A stretch of DNA of 53,812 nt from an uncultured SAR86 cluster bacterium (lineage in GTDB: Bacteria > Pseudomonadota > Gammaproteobacteria > Magnimaribacterales > D2472), in NCBI GenBank assembly GCA_902579825.1, contig CACHII010000007.1, forward strand, positions 1 through 53,812, in the 5' to 3' direction. Positions 9,891 to 19,346 of the stretch are shown one piece after another. The first letter of the stretch is position 1, and the number at the start of each line of letters is the position of its first letter. The position numbers were made by a program, and so were the translations under genes. The notes beneath the pieces were generated by a model. It ran no database searches, had not been told where the DNA came from, and saw nothing but the letters and a program-made list of their open reading frames with translations.

Positions 9891-10675
9891 TCCTGGTAAT
9901 AAGGCTTTACAGATTTTAAAATCGATTTATAAACTTTTGATGTTGAGACGATAACATTATTGTCCTTTATATATTTTGGATCACCTTTAAAGTTACTTAC
10001 TAACGCTCCACCTTCTTGTGCTATAAGAGTTCCGGCAGCAAAATCAATAAGGCTAATATTATGCGCACAAACACCATCTAATCGTCCAGCGCCAACATAG
10101 GCTAAATCAAGGGAGAGACAACCGCTTTCTCTCATATTTAATTCCTGATTTGCTAGTTCTTTATGTGATTTTTCAAAATCAAAGCTTTTGTCTTTGAAAG
10201 ATTTTCTAAATGATAAGGTGGCATTTTTTAATGTATTTTGTTTACTTGCTCTAATTTTATTATTATTGAGGCTTGCACCTGAGCCACTATATGCTGAAAA
10301 TTCCTCTCTTCTTATTGGATCAATAATTACTGCTGAAGTTATTAGGTTATCTACTACTGAACACAAAGATATTGAAAAGTGAGGATAGCCTTTTAAAAAA
10401 TTTTCTGTCCCATCTATTGGTTTTAATACCCAAGTTATATTCGAATTATTTATAATGTTTCCACTTTGAGTACTTAATAAATTATCTTCTTTTTGAAACT
10501 TTTGTACTTCATCAAATACTAAATCTTCAACTCTTCTTTCAATTGCCTTAAGGTAACCCTCAGGTCCTCCTTTAGATTTATCTAGACTATTGACTTTCTT
10601 AACAGCAAATTCTAACTCTGCCGCACCTTTACGTGCAGCGATTTGGTTAATATTTAACAAAGCTTGATTCGACAT
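9887..10675 (-). CDS. suhB: SuhB/inositol-monophosphatase-family protein with degenerate metal site
   Basis: About 262 residues from ATG 10675. Upstream in-frame starts would overlap divergent trmJ. The inositol monophosphatase fold is clear: KPIDGTENFLKGYPHFSIS, GSGASLNN, SLDLAYVGAGRLDG and IDFAAGTLIAQEGG. In active members the first acidic metal ligands are a Glu-Glu pair and the first Asp of D-P-x-D-G-T. Here these are Thr69-Gln70 and Lys85 (K-P-I-D88), while Asp88 and the Asp of IDFAAG remain. Phosphatase activity is therefore doubtful. E. coli SuhB also works non-catalytically in rRNA transcription antitermination with NusA. Retention next to secDF and trmJ fits that role, but this is inference. 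Confidence 0.8.
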   Translation of the reverse strand: MSNQALLNINQIAARKGAAELEFAVKKVNSLDKSKGGPEGYLKAIERRVEDLVFDEVQKFQKEDNLLSTQSGNIINNSNITWVLKPIDGTENFLKGYPHFSISLCSVVDNLITSAVIIDPIRREEFSAYSGSGASLNNNKIRASKQNTLKNATLSFRKSFKDKSFDFEKSHKELANQELNMRESGCLSLDLAYVGAGRLDGVCAHNISLIDFAAGTLIAQEGGALVSNFKGDPKYIKDNNVIVSTSKVYKSILKSVKPYYQD

Positions 10676-10710
10676 GTCGCTATTGTAATAGAAATCAGCA
10701 TAATAGTTAT

Positions 10711-11436
10711 ATGTCTTTGAAAACAAATTTAATAAACATAGTTTTAGTTGATACGATTCACCCCGGAAATATAGGATCAGTTGCTAGAGCAATGAAGACT
10801 ATGGGTCTTTCAAGGCTTTCTTTGGTAAATCCAAGAATTTTTCCGTCAAATGAATCAACAGCCTTAGCCGGGAACGCCACTGATGTTTTAGATAGTGCTT
10901 CTTTGTATAGCTCGATAAGAGATGCTATAAAAGATAGTACTTTTGTTTATGCGACATCTTCAAGAGACAGATCAATACAATGGCCAGTTATGAATGCGGA
11001 GCAAGCAGCAATAGATATTTGTAATGAAACATCATCAAAAAAGGAAATATCAATTATTTTTGGCAAAGAGGATAGGGGTCTGACAAATGAGGAATTGGAG
11101 TTAGCAAATAAATTAATTGAAATTCCTGCCAACCCAGAATATTCAGTCTTAAACTTAGCTATGTCCGTTCAAATCATTACCTATGAATTATTTAAAGCGT
11201 CCTCAGATATCACAGAGAAAGAGTGGCGCGACTATCCTGAAGTTAATTCACATCAATTACAAATGCTAATCGATCATTTTATTGAGACGGCTGTCGATAT
11301 AGATGTGATAGATCCAGATAATCCAAAAAAAATAATTTCTAGAATCAAAAGAATGTTTACAAGATTGCAACCTGACGAGATGGAAGCAAGTTTTATGCGA
11401 GGTTTTCTTTCTGGAATTAAGAAAAAATTAAAATAA
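10711..11436 (+). CDS. trmJ: tRNA (cytidine/uridine-2'-O-)-methyltransferase TrmJ
   Basis: 241 residues, matching E. coli TrmJ in length. This SPOUT-class enzyme methylates the 2'-OH of C32 or U32 in several tRNAs using SAM. Seen here are the N-terminal VLVDTIHPGNIGSVARAMKTMG, the central IIFGKEDRGLTNEEL and the knot region NLAMSVQIITYEL, followed by a C-terminal helical extension typical of TrmJ. It is divergent from the suhB-like gene across a short gap and is followed by tRNA-Glu, which has its own promoter. Confidence 0.92.
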   Translation: MSLKTNLINIVLVDTIHPGNIGSVARAMKTMGLSRLSLVNPRIFPSNESTALAGNATDVLDSASLYSSIRDAIKDSTFVYATSSRDRSIQWPVMNAEQAAIDICNETSSKKEISIIFGKEDRGLTNEELELANKLIEIPANPEYSVLNLAMSVQIITYELFKASSDITEKEWRDYPEVNSHQLQMLIDHFIETAVDIDVIDPDNPKKIISRIKRMFTRLQPDEMEASFMRGFLSGIKKKLK

Positions 11437-11442
11437 TTTGGT

Positions 11443-11470
11443 TTGATAATCTTTGCTGATTCCATATAAT
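11443..11470 (+). promoter_or_regulatory. promoter of tRNA-Glu
   Basis: TTGATA at 11443-11448, a 16-bp spacer and TATAAT at 11465-11470. Initiation would be about 8 bases before the mature tRNA start at 11485. The promoter begins just after the trmJ stop codon. Confidence 0.75.
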
Positions 11471-11484
11471 ACACAACTTATCCT

Positions 11485-11560
<76 letters not shown>

Positions 11561-11570
11561 ATTTACTATA

Positions 11571-11594
11571 AAGCCCACACTAGTGGGCTTTTTT
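11571..11594 (+). terminator. intrinsic terminator after tRNA-Glu
   Basis: An 8-bp stem AAGCCCAC (11571-11578) and GTGGGCTT (11583-11590) with a four-base loop, followed by a T-run. It lies 10 bases after the tRNA CCA end. Confidence 0.9.
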
Positions 11595-11612
11595 AATGCT
11601 TCAAGAAAAAAA

Positions 11613-11644
11613 TGTACCTACATCGATACCTTTTTGTACCTACA
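11613..11644. repeat. pair of 10-bp direct repeats TGTACCTACA
   Basis: Identical 10-mers at 11613-11622 and 11635-11644, 22 bp apart start to start, about two helical turns. They lie in the AT-rich gap between the tRNA-Glu terminator and the small lipoprotein gene at 11763. They could be a regulator site or chance; nothing else supports a function. Confidence 0.4.
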
Positions 11645-11762
11645 ATTATTTGAGGAATATGTTAGTTAAATTAGCTATAAACAATATACATAAAATATAT
11701 AATTTATCTTTACAAGCTAGTCTGGCATTGTCTATATAGATTATCTATTAATAAGAGATGTT

Positions 11763-12224
11763 ATGAAAAAGTTAATAATGATTTGTTGTATCTTTTTTGC
11801 AGTAAGCTGTTCTGTAAATAATGAAGATGATTTAAATAAATTCGAAATACAAAAACTGTATCGTCTCTATGTGGATGATTTTATCGCAAATGATTTTGAG
11901 GGTATTGCTAGTTATTTTATAGTTCCAGTTGATTTGAAATCATTTGATAAAATTGCGTTAACAAATGAAGAAGTAATAAGTTTTTTTGAAGAACTTAAAG
12001 CTAATATACAAGAGGGTTACGCATACAGTGTTATAGATGCTATTAGCGTAACCAACATAAAAGCTGGTAGTTATTTATTATGCGCTGATTACTCGAGATA
12101 CAATAATAATGATGAATTGCTGTTCCAAGGCAGAACACATTATGTATATATTGATACTGTTGATGGATGGAAAATAAATTCACTAGAACCAAAAGATAGA
12201 GCTGAAAATTCTCCTTGCATGTAA
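11763..12224 (+). CDS. small lipoprotein, possible NTF2/SnoaL-like domain
   Basis: 153 residues. The lipoprotein signal MKKLIMICCIFFAVSC is clear, with Cys16 as the acylation site. The remainder (LYRLYVDDFIANDFEGIASYF, then strand-rich sequence ending in GWKINSLEP) has the helix-then-curved-sheet pattern of NTF2/SnoaL-like domains, which bind small ligands or act as enzymes. This domain call is tentative, from sequence rhythm only. The gene stands alone between tRNA-Glu and the large helicase, with its own AT-rich upstream region. Confidence 0.6.
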   Translation: MKKLIMICCIFFAVSCSVNNEDDLNKFEIQKLYRLYVDDFIANDFEGIASYFIVPVDLKSFDKIALTNEEVISFFEELKANIQEGYAYSVIDAISVTNIKAGSYLLCADYSRYNNNDELLFQGRTHYVYIDTVDGWKINSLEPKDRAENSPCM

Positions 12225-12280
12225 AATCTTATTATTAGTTTTGTTGTAAAAATTCTCACAAACTCGTTCTGAAAACTTAG

Positions 12281-12309
12281 CCGACAATAAATAATTTTTT
12301 ATTTATAAT
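12281..12309 (+). promoter_or_regulatory. promoter of the helicase-nuclease gene
   Basis: CCGACA at 12281-12286, a 17-bp spacer and TATAAT at 12304-12309. The start point would fall at about 12315-12316, the A of the ATG, implying a leaderless mRNA and excluding the TTG at 12313 as start. Confidence 0.65.
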
Positions 12310-12315
12310 GATTTG

Positions 12316-15300
12316 ATGAGTAATACAAAAATTGTAAGTGAGAAATTAAATACTTATAAAAAAAGATTACTTGATTTAACTGCAAGAAATAGAATGATTC
12401 ATTCTAATTTTCAATCTAGAACAAAATTACATTTTAGATTTATTGATGAACTTCCAAATCAGCTTTTCAAAAAACTAAAGGGCGGCATGGATTTTCTGCC
12501 ATTACCTGAACCGGAAGGAGATCCTCAGGATGAAGATACTATAGAGTTTAAAAACGCGCTTGAAATCGCAATGCTCTCTGATCAGGAATACATAGATAGC
12601 ATAAAAGCTATTGAAGAAAATGAAGAAGATAATTTTAATGAGGAGTCAGAAGTAGCGTTAAGAAGTTTAAAAAATAAAGTAAGAAGAGAACTCGGTATGC
12701 CACAGTTTAATGATGAAAGTTTTTCAATTATTGATCATGCTAGATTCAATAATATAAATCCAAGTTATGATCTTCCATATTCGGATGACGAAGATTTTTC
12801 AGAAGCAGAACGTCATAATGATAAAAAAATTCAAACATTAATGCTTCCTGAGACGCTGAAGAGTTATGTGCGTTCTATTTTTAGTAGATATAAGATTGAT
12901 GTACGAGAATATGGAGTAAACCCACTTTTTATTTGCTTTGGGTTTTTAGAGTGGTCAGAGAGCTCTTCTTCAGATGTAAAAAGGTATTCACCACTACTTT
13001 GTCTGCAGGTTGAATTTGATGAAACCAATAAAAGAAATAAATTGAGAATTGTATCAGCTGGTGATGAGATTAGTATTAATCACTCCTTAGATCAAAGACT
13101 AAAAAAAGATTTTGATCTGCAACTGCCTGAAATGATTTTTGAGGAAGACGAAGAAGCAGTTTTTAATATTGAAAATTATTTAAAAGAAGTTCAAAAAAAA
13201 GTTGCTGACAAAAAAAATTGGAAAGTTCGAAATTGGGCTTCATTTGGTATTTATCCATCACAACTAATGCCAATATATTTAGATGTAGAAAATCTTGAAA
13301 AGTCTAATTTTTCTGATTTGTTAGAAGATCTTGTTACAGGTGGATTTTTAGATGATAAAGATAATACATCTTCTGATCTTTATGATGTAGATGATGAAGA
13401 AATAAGCTCTCATGTTCCTGCTTTGATTAATCCAGCAGATGCTTCACAATTTTCAGCAATTTATGATGTGGTTAGAGGTAACAATCTAGTCATAAAAGGA
13501 CCACCAGGTACAGGTAAGTCTCAAACAATTACAAATATGATTGCAGCATTGATGTTTCAAGGAAAGTCTGTGTTGTTTGTTGCCCAAAAACAAGCTGCAC
13601 TTGATGTTGTTAAAAACAATCTTATTGCAGCTGGATTTGAAAAATATCTTTTAGAAGTATTTTCTGTAAAAGGAAAAAGAAAAATAATGCAGTCATTAGA
13701 GGAAAGGTTAAATACTAAAAAACCTAAAGAGCCCAAAGATTTTTTTAAAAAATTTGAATCACTTCATAAAATTAAACAAAGGCTTAATGAACATGCAAAA
13801 ATACTTGGAAGCAAATTTGGTGAAACTCAAACGACAGTTCACAATATTATTTGGGATATACCTGAAGTTGATTTTGAAATCCCAGCTGAACTTCAAGACC
13901 AATTTAAGAGTTTTGATGCGTTTGCCATATCTGAAGATAAGCTAAAAAATGATATCGATAACCTAAAATTTTTAAAAAATGAGCATGAAAAAACCTTTAA
14001 GGCTGAAGATGAAAAGAAACTAGAAATTTCTCAAATAAAGAAAATAATCTCAAATCCATTAGAAATAAAAGAAATTGAGAAAGATATCAAATCTATTGTT
14101 GATGTTATTACACCGGTTGAAGAAAAGTTTACTAAGCAATTAGATATCAACCCTTTTTTAAATGATTTGTCCGATAAAGACTATCAAGAGGGAATTTTAA
14201 ACTTATTCTACTCTTCCGGAGGTACTGAGAGTAGTATTTGGAAAATTGTTAGGCTTGCCTCAACACAAAATGGACAAGATTTAATTTTTGAATTGCTTAA
14301 AGCAAAAAATGAATACAAGGAACATTTAGATAATTATGCAATAGCTAAGGAGTTTATAAATCGAAATTTTGATTTAGAAAATAATCTTTATTCCAACAAT
14401 GAGATTAAAAAAGCAATAGTTTCATTAAAAAATACTCACATATTTTCTATCTTATTCAGTCAATGGAGACAGGCACGCAACCTGTTTAATGATTTGTATA
14501 AAAAAAATGATAAGCCAAAAGGAAAAGATGCAGCAAAATTACTTACAAAATATTTAGCATATATTGAAAACAAACAAGTTTATAAAACTAATATTGATAA
14601 ATCTTTAGAGCAAATCAACTTAATAAGTATAAAAATTGTTGAGCAAGAAAATTTAATTGATAAGGATTCACTTAGTCAATTTGATGATAGTTTATTCTCA
14701 GAAGTCATTGGTTTTATAAAGAAAGTTAATAATGAATTCATAAATTATTGGATATCAGAACCTAATACCATTATTGAGTATATTGATTTATTAAATGAGT
14801 GTGAAAAAAATATTAATCCAAATGTAAACAAAGTATTAACAAGATTTGATTTAGAGCTTAGACCAAAAATAATTGAAGATATTAGATTTTTGATTAATTT
14901 AAAAAATTCACCAGTTACTCTTTCAGTATATATGAGCTGGTTAAATACAAAACATCAATTTGAAAAAAAAGAACTTATAGATTTTCATGAAGCATACACA
15001 ATGCTTGGTCTTGAAAATAAACACATAGAAAATGTTTATAAAAATATAGTTAGAAAGAGACAGCATAAGGCTATTTATGATCAATATCCTAAGCTTGGAG
15101 AGTTTCGTTCTGATTTAATAAATAAGTATAGATATGATCTTGCAAAGTTTGATCACGAGTTGCTTGATTTATCTAAAGATATAGTAGCTTCGAAGACGCA
15201 CAGCCAGCAGAGCAATGCACCTGAGGGTAATTCAAGTGGAAGAGTAACAGATAAAACAGATATGGGGCTAATTAATCATATTGCAGGCCAGGAAAGAGGT

Positions 15301-17235
15301 AGAACAACTATCCGACAAATGTTTGAGAGAGCTGGTGACGCAGCCATTTCTCTAAAACCATGTACCTTGATGTCACCCCTAGCAGTTTCGCAAACTTTAA
15401 ATTTAAAAGAAATATATGATGTTTTGATAATTGATGAGGCATCTCAAATGAGACCTGAATTATCCTTACCAGCCATTGCCAGATCAAGACAAGTCATTAT
15501 TGTTGGAGATGAAAAGCAGTTACCTCCATATGATGGCTTTAGAAAAATTAGTGAAGAGGATGAAAACGATGAGGATTTTGCTGATGAATCAATTCTGGAT
15601 ATGGCTTTAACTGTTCTGAAGTCTCCAAGAGAGCTTTTATACCACTATCGTTCTAAGCATGAAGACTTAATCAAATTTTCAAATTATGAATTCTACAAAA
15701 ACTTGATGATACCTGTTACAGCATCACCAGATCATCCTAATAAAGGAATTAAAAATATTTTCTTAGAAGATGGTAGATATCTTTCATCCTCAAGTGGCGG
15801 TTCAGGAGGAATTAATCCAACAGAAGCAGAAAGAGTTGTTGATGAAGTTATTAAATTAATGGAAACAAGACCAAGAGAATCAATTGGTGTTGCCACAATG
15901 AATGTTAAACAAACAAAACTAATAGAAAATATTTATCAATTAAAAAGAAATGAGAATCAAAAAATTAGAGCATATGAAAGATACTGGCAAGAAGAAAAAG
16001 ATGGATTAAATGAATTTTTTATTAAGAATTTAGAAAATGTTCAGGGTGATGAAAGAGATACTATTGTAATAAGTACTGTATATGGACCTCACTCATCTTC
16101 CGATGAACCGAGAGGTAAGGTAATGCAGAGGTTTGGTGATATTAATAAAGAAAATGGTTGGAGAAGATTAAATGTTTTATTCACTAGAGCAAAAAATCAG
16201 ATTGTTCTTGTTACTTCTCTGCTGCCAGGTGATATAGATGATAAGGGCAAAAAAAGAGGAGTCCAAGTTCTAAAAAAATATTTAGCGTATGCTGAAAAAC
16301 CAGATATCTTGGAGGGTATTAAAAATACTTCAGATATTGAAAGCCCGTTTCAAAAATGGGCAATTGATCAAATAAATGCTTTAGATGGATTTAGTTGCGA
16401 TTGGGAAATAGGTGTTCGTGGATACAGAATTGACATCGGAGTAAAACACAAGGATTATCCAAATGGTTATATTTTGGCAGTTGAAACAGATGGCGCATCA
16501 TATCACTCATCAGTTTCTGCTAGAGATAGAGACTACCAAAGACAAAAAATCCTTGAGGGATATGGTTGGCACTTTCATAGAATTTGGTCAACAGATTGGT
16601 TGTATGATCCGTTGTCTGTAAAAGATAAATTATATGAAGCAATGAATGGCAGGCTTAATAAATGTCTTGAAGAGCTAGCCGAACATAAAAAATTAGAGCA
16701 GGAATCTAAACAAGAAAACTCTTATACAGATAATTTTGATTTATCAAATGAAATATTATCAATTGAATATTCAAATACCAAGGTTGCTGATTGGATGAAT
16801 ATTGATAAATCATCTTTTACCAAGGATTCTTATAAAGATGAGCTGAGAAAGGGCATTGATGCAATAATTAGAATTGAAAGCCCAATAAGTCTCGATCTGC
16901 TGGTGGAAAAAATAAGAAAAGCTCATGGGTTCTCAAGAGCTGGGCAGGAAATCAGAGAGACAATTAATTCATTGATTGTTGATAAGACCACAACCAATCA
17001 TCATGAACAAGTCTTCATATGGTCGGATGAACATGACCATGAAAACCATAATTTATGCAGATATCCTTTGGAAGGATACAGAGATATAGATGATGTTGCT
17101 CCAGAGGAAGTTAAAGTCATTGCAAAACATTTGGAAGAACAAGGTGAAAATAATGTAAAACATCTTGGATATTACCTTGGATACTCTCAAATAACTTCTG
17201 GTATAGCAGCAAAGATAAAAGAAAAACTAGTTTAA
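12316..17235 (+). CDS. SF1 helicase-nuclease with DUF4011, MTES-type nuclease and DUF3320
   Basis: 1639 residues. Domains in order: an N-terminal DUF4011 module (KKRLLDLTARNRMIHSNF); the first RecA half with Walker A GPPGTGKS (395-402) and a long helical insertion (about 450-900); Walker B IIDEASQ (Asp1040, Glu1041) followed by VIIVGDEKQLPP; the second half with ENVQGDERD and the motif VI-like LFTRAKNQIVLV; a Vsr/PD-(D/E)xK-type nuclease (about 1340-1440) with YRIDIGV (Asp1373) and VETDG (Glu1390, Asp1392); and a C-terminal DUF3320 (SRAGQEIRETI). It belongs with COG1112-type helicases. Related helicase-nuclease proteins occur in anti-phage systems, so a defence or DNA-processing role is inferred. 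It stands alone on its own promoter. Start chosen from promoter position. Confidence 0.85.
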   Translation: MSNTKIVSEKLNTYKKRLLDLTARNRMIHSNFQSRTKLHFRFIDELPNQLFKKLKGGMDFLPLPEPEGDPQDEDTIEFKNALEIAMLSDQEYIDSIKAIEENEEDNFNEESEVALRSLKNKVRRELGMPQFNDESFSIIDHARFNNINPSYDLPYSDDEDFSEAERHNDKKIQTLMLPETLKSYVRSIFSRYKIDVREYGVNPLFICFGFLEWSESSSSDVKRYSPLLCLQVEFDETNKRNKLRIVSAGDEISINHSLDQRLKKDFDLQLPEMIFEEDEEAVFNIENYLKEVQKKVADKKNWKVRNWASFGIYPSQLMPIYLDVENLEKSNFSDLLEDLVTGGFLDDKDNTSSDLYDVDDEEISSHVPALINPADASQFSAIYDVVRGNNLVIKGPPGTGKSQTITNMIAALMFQGKSVLFVAQKQAALDVVKNNLIAAGFEKYLLEVFSVKGKRKIMQSLEERLNTKKPKEPKDFFKKFESLHKIKQRLNEHAKILGSKFGETQTTVHNIIWDIPEVDFEIPAELQDQFKSFDAFAISEDKLKNDIDNLKFLKNEHEKTFKAEDEKKLEISQIKKIISNPLEIKEIEKDIKSIVDVITPVEEKFTKQLDINPFLNDLSDKDYQEGILNLFYSSGGTESSIWKIVRLASTQNGQDLIFELLKAKNEYKEHLDNYAIAKEFINRNFDLENNLYSNNEIKKAIVSLKNTHIFSILFSQWRQARNLFNDLYKKNDKPKGKDAAKLLTKYLAYIENKQVYKTNIDKSLEQINLISIKIVEQENLIDKDSLSQFDDSLFSEVIGFIKKVNNEFINYWISEPNTIIEYIDLLNECEKNINPNVNKVLTRFDLELRPKIIEDIRFLINLKNSPVTLSVYMSWLNTKHQFEKKELIDFHEAYTMLGLENKHIENVYKNIVRKRQHKAIYDQYPKLGEFRSDLINKYRYDLAKFDHELLDLSKDIVASKTHSQQSNAPEGNSSGRVTDKTDMGLINHIAGQERGRTTIRQMFERAGDAAISLKPCTLMSPLAVSQTLNLKEIYDVLIIDEASQMRPELSLPAIARSRQVIIVGDEKQLPPYDGFRKISEEDENDEDFADESILDMALTVLKSPRELLYHYRSKHEDLIKFSNYEFYKNLMIPVTASPDHPNKGIKNIFLEDGRYLSSSSGGSGGINPTEAERVVDEVIKLMETRPRESIGVATMNVKQTKLIENIYQLKRNENQKIRAYERYWQEEKDGLNEFFIKNLENVQGDERDTIVISTVYGPHSSSDEPRGKVMQRFGDINKENGWRRLNVLFTRAKNQIVLVTSLLPGDIDDKGKKRGVQVLKKYLAYAEKPDILEGIKNTSDIESPFQKWAIDQINALDGFSCDWEIGVRGYRIDIGVKHKDYPNGYILAVETDGASYHSSVSARDRDYQRQKILEGYGWHFHRIWSTDWLYDPLSVKDKLYEAMNGRLNKCLEELAEHKKLEQESKQENSYTDNFDLSNEILSIEYSNTKVADWMNIDKSSFTKDSYKDELRKGIDAIIRIESPISLDLLVEKIRKAHGFSRAGQEIRETINSLIVDKTTTNHHEQVFIWSDEHDHENHNLCRYPLEGYRDIDDVAPEEVKVIAKHLEEQGENNVKHLGYYLGYSQITSGIAAKIKEKLV

Positions 17236-17280
17236 AGAAAAGTTACTAAATAAGAAATTTATTAATTTTTTTGATAACAT

Positions 17281-18516
17281 ATGCTGATGAAAAATTTAAT
17301 AGTTTTTACTTTAACAATCGCAATATGCACAACTGTTATTGCTCAAGATACTAATAACAATAATACTGAAAAAGAAGGTGAAAAATCTAGAACCTTTAAA
17401 GATCTATTTACAGTTTTATATAGTAAAGATTTAAATCAAAAGGTTGATGATTTAATTAACTCAAAAGATGCCAATGTTGATACCATAAAAAAGATCGAAA
17501 AACTAACCAGTAAAGTTGTTGATTTATCTGAAATAAAAGAAGATCAACTCGATGGCGTATGTAGAACTTGGTATATTCCAGTTAGTTGTGACAATAAGAT
17601 CAATAGTCTTGTTTCTGCATTAGAGCCTATACTTTTTGATGGTATTTTAATTGATTATTCGTCTTTAGTAGAGGAATTAGAAGATTCAATTAAAAAATTA
17701 ATTTCTGAAAAACAAGCTCTAAATGTAATTATGAGTGATCCATTGGCTTCTAACGATGAAAAAAATGATGCTTTTTTACAAATAAAAAGTGTAAATACTG
17801 AGATTGAAAGTAATGAAAAAAATATTGATAGATTGCAAAAACATCTTCAAAAAAAATTAAAAAGCCTTGGAATTAATCTCACTGCTGAACAAGTAGATCA
17901 GCTAACAACAAGAATTGACGGAAATGATTTTGCTAAATCTATTGCGATTTTTGATGTAACTAAGCAAATTACTTTGACGTTAGGTGAATTAATGAAACGA
18001 AACTCTTTTAGCAAACAAACAGCTGCAGAATACTATGGAGTCTATTTAGTCTTAGCTGAAATACTTGGCTATACGCAACAGCAAATGATTTATAACATTG
18101 ATAAAGTTTATTTAATAAAATTAGATGAACTTAAAGCTGATGCATACATATTAATAGAGCAAATGGAGAGAAAAAAGTTTGATGCACCACCAGAATTTCA
18201 AAAAAACTATGAAAACAATATCAATGTATCAAAAAATACAATTTCAGGTGTTGATTTGTACAAAAAAATGCTTCTTAAGCAGAAAAAAATTTTAAATGAT
18301 GCTAATTCAAGAACATCAGAGCAGATAGATAACGCATATTTTACCTATAAAAGTTATGTCACTGCTGCAAACGTTAGCAGCTATATACAAGAATTTTCAG
18401 CAAATATTGAATCTTTGATTGCTCAGCAAATACCTGAAATTATTCCATTTGATAACTCTAGGCAAAGGGCATTGTTCCAACAGATCTCTGAACAGTACAG
18501 AGAAATGTCTGAATAA
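17281..18516 (+). CDS. exported coiled-coil protein of unknown function
   Basis: 411 residues; ATG 17287 is an equally possible start. The N-terminus is a Sec signal peptide (KNLIVFTLTIAICTTVIAQ), with likely cleavage after AQ. The mature protein is nearly all helical, with strong coiled-coil stretches at about 120-200 (LVEELEDSIKKLISEKQAL, EIESNEKNIDRLQKHLQKK). A single cysteine pair, CRTWYIPVSC at about residues 97-106, could form a disulfide. It follows the helicase gene by 45 bases with no terminator between them, so co-transcription is possible, but export makes a joint function unlikely. I do not recognise the family. Confidence 0.65.
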   Translation: MLMKNLIVFTLTIAICTTVIAQDTNNNNTEKEGEKSRTFKDLFTVLYSKDLNQKVDDLINSKDANVDTIKKIEKLTSKVVDLSEIKEDQLDGVCRTWYIPVSCDNKINSLVSALEPILFDGILIDYSSLVEELEDSIKKLISEKQALNVIMSDPLASNDEKNDAFLQIKSVNTEIESNEKNIDRLQKHLQKKLKSLGINLTAEQVDQLTTRIDGNDFAKSIAIFDVTKQITLTLGELMKRNSFSKQTAAEYYGVYLVLAEILGYTQQQMIYNIDKVYLIKLDELKADAYILIEQMERKKFDAPPEFQKNYENNINVSKNTISGVDLYKKMLLKQKKILNDANSRTSEQIDNAYFTYKSYVTAANVSSYIQEFSANIESLIAQQIPEIIPFDNSRQRALFQQISEQYREMSE

Positions 18517-18604
18517 TATTGAGATTTAGCAAAATAAATTAAATTTTTTAAGTTTTATTGCGCTATTTAATGTTATATTGCATTTTTCATATAAGGATTA
18601 ACTA

Positions 18605-18850
18605 ATGAATATATATGTTGGTAATATTTCTTGGGGATTAGAAGACCAAGATTTAGAAAATGTTTTTGCTGAACACGGTACAGTTACTTCAGCTAAAATT
18701 ATTAAAGATAGAGCAACCGGCCGTTCAAGAGGTTTTGGTTTCGTAGAAATGAGTGATGGTGGCGAAGCTGCAATTGAAGCACTTAATGGAACTGAAGTCG
18801 ACGGAAGAGAATTGGTTGTTAACGAATCAAGACCAAAAGAAAAGAGCTAG
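18605..18850 (+). CDS. RRM-domain RNA-binding protein
   Basis: 81 residues forming one RNA recognition motif. RNP2 is IYVGNI at residues 2-7 and RNP1 is RGFGFVEM at about 40-47. The C-terminus ends KEKS, without the glycine-rich tail of many cyanobacterial or plant homologues. Such short bacterial RRM proteins bind single-stranded RNA and are often cold-induced. A Shine-Dalgarno AAGGA precedes the ATG, with an AT-rich leader. It is convergent with the next gene, overlapping it by four bases. The family call is firm; the target RNAs are unknown. Confidence 0.92.
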   Translation: MNIYVGNISWGLEDQDLENVFAEHGTVTSAKIIKDRATGRSRGFGFVEMSDGGEAAIEALNGTEVDGRELVVNESRPKEKS

Positions 18851-19242
18851 CTCAAACTCTCTAACGCTTCAACCATTTTTTCTTGTACTTTTTGTACGGC
18901 TTTAAATGGCCTAATCATAACTTTGAAGTTAGATATTTTGCCGTCTTGATTCCATTCAATCATGTCGACTCCGTTTACTGATATATCGTCGATGTAAGTT
19001 TCAAACTCTAAAACGGAATTCATTCCATCATGGATCTCTTTTGTATACTTAAATTTTTCCATATTAAATGATTGACCGGCAGCATGAAGATACATTTTGG
19101 TTATCTCTATACCTTCCATAGGAGTAAAAACCACTGGCGATGAAAATACAGCATCCTCAGCCAATATACTATCAAGCATATTAAGATCATCACTATTGAT
19201 GACATCATGCCACTTATGAATTAGGTTTTTAGCTGACTCCAT
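18847..19242 (-). CDS. SnoaL-like (NTF2-fold) protein
   Basis: 131 residues with the usual SnoaL-like pattern: an N-terminal helix NLIHKWHDVINSDDLNMLDSILAEDAVFSSPV, a short helix, then strands FEFETYIDDISVNGVDMIEWNQDGKISNFKVMIRP. The phrase W-N-x-D-G-K-I-x-x-F-K-V is typical. These proteins are small-molecule isomerases, cyclases or binding proteins, and the substrate cannot be told from sequence. Cytoplasmic. A weak AGGAT lies upstream of the ATG. The 3' end overlaps the RRM gene tail to tail by four bases. Confidence 0.8.
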   Translation of the reverse strand: MESAKNLIHKWHDVINSDDLNMLDSILAEDAVFSSPVVFTPMEGIEITKMYLHAAGQSFNMEKFKYTKEIHDGMNSVLEFETYIDDISVNGVDMIEWNQDGKISNFKVMIRPFKAVQKVQEKMVEALESLS

Positions 19243-19346
19243 TAGATATCCTATAACACAAATATTTAATATTTTTTTATATTAAATTAAAAAAAATATC
19301 GATATGTATTAAATATAATAGTATCTTATCTACATAGGAGTAAATT

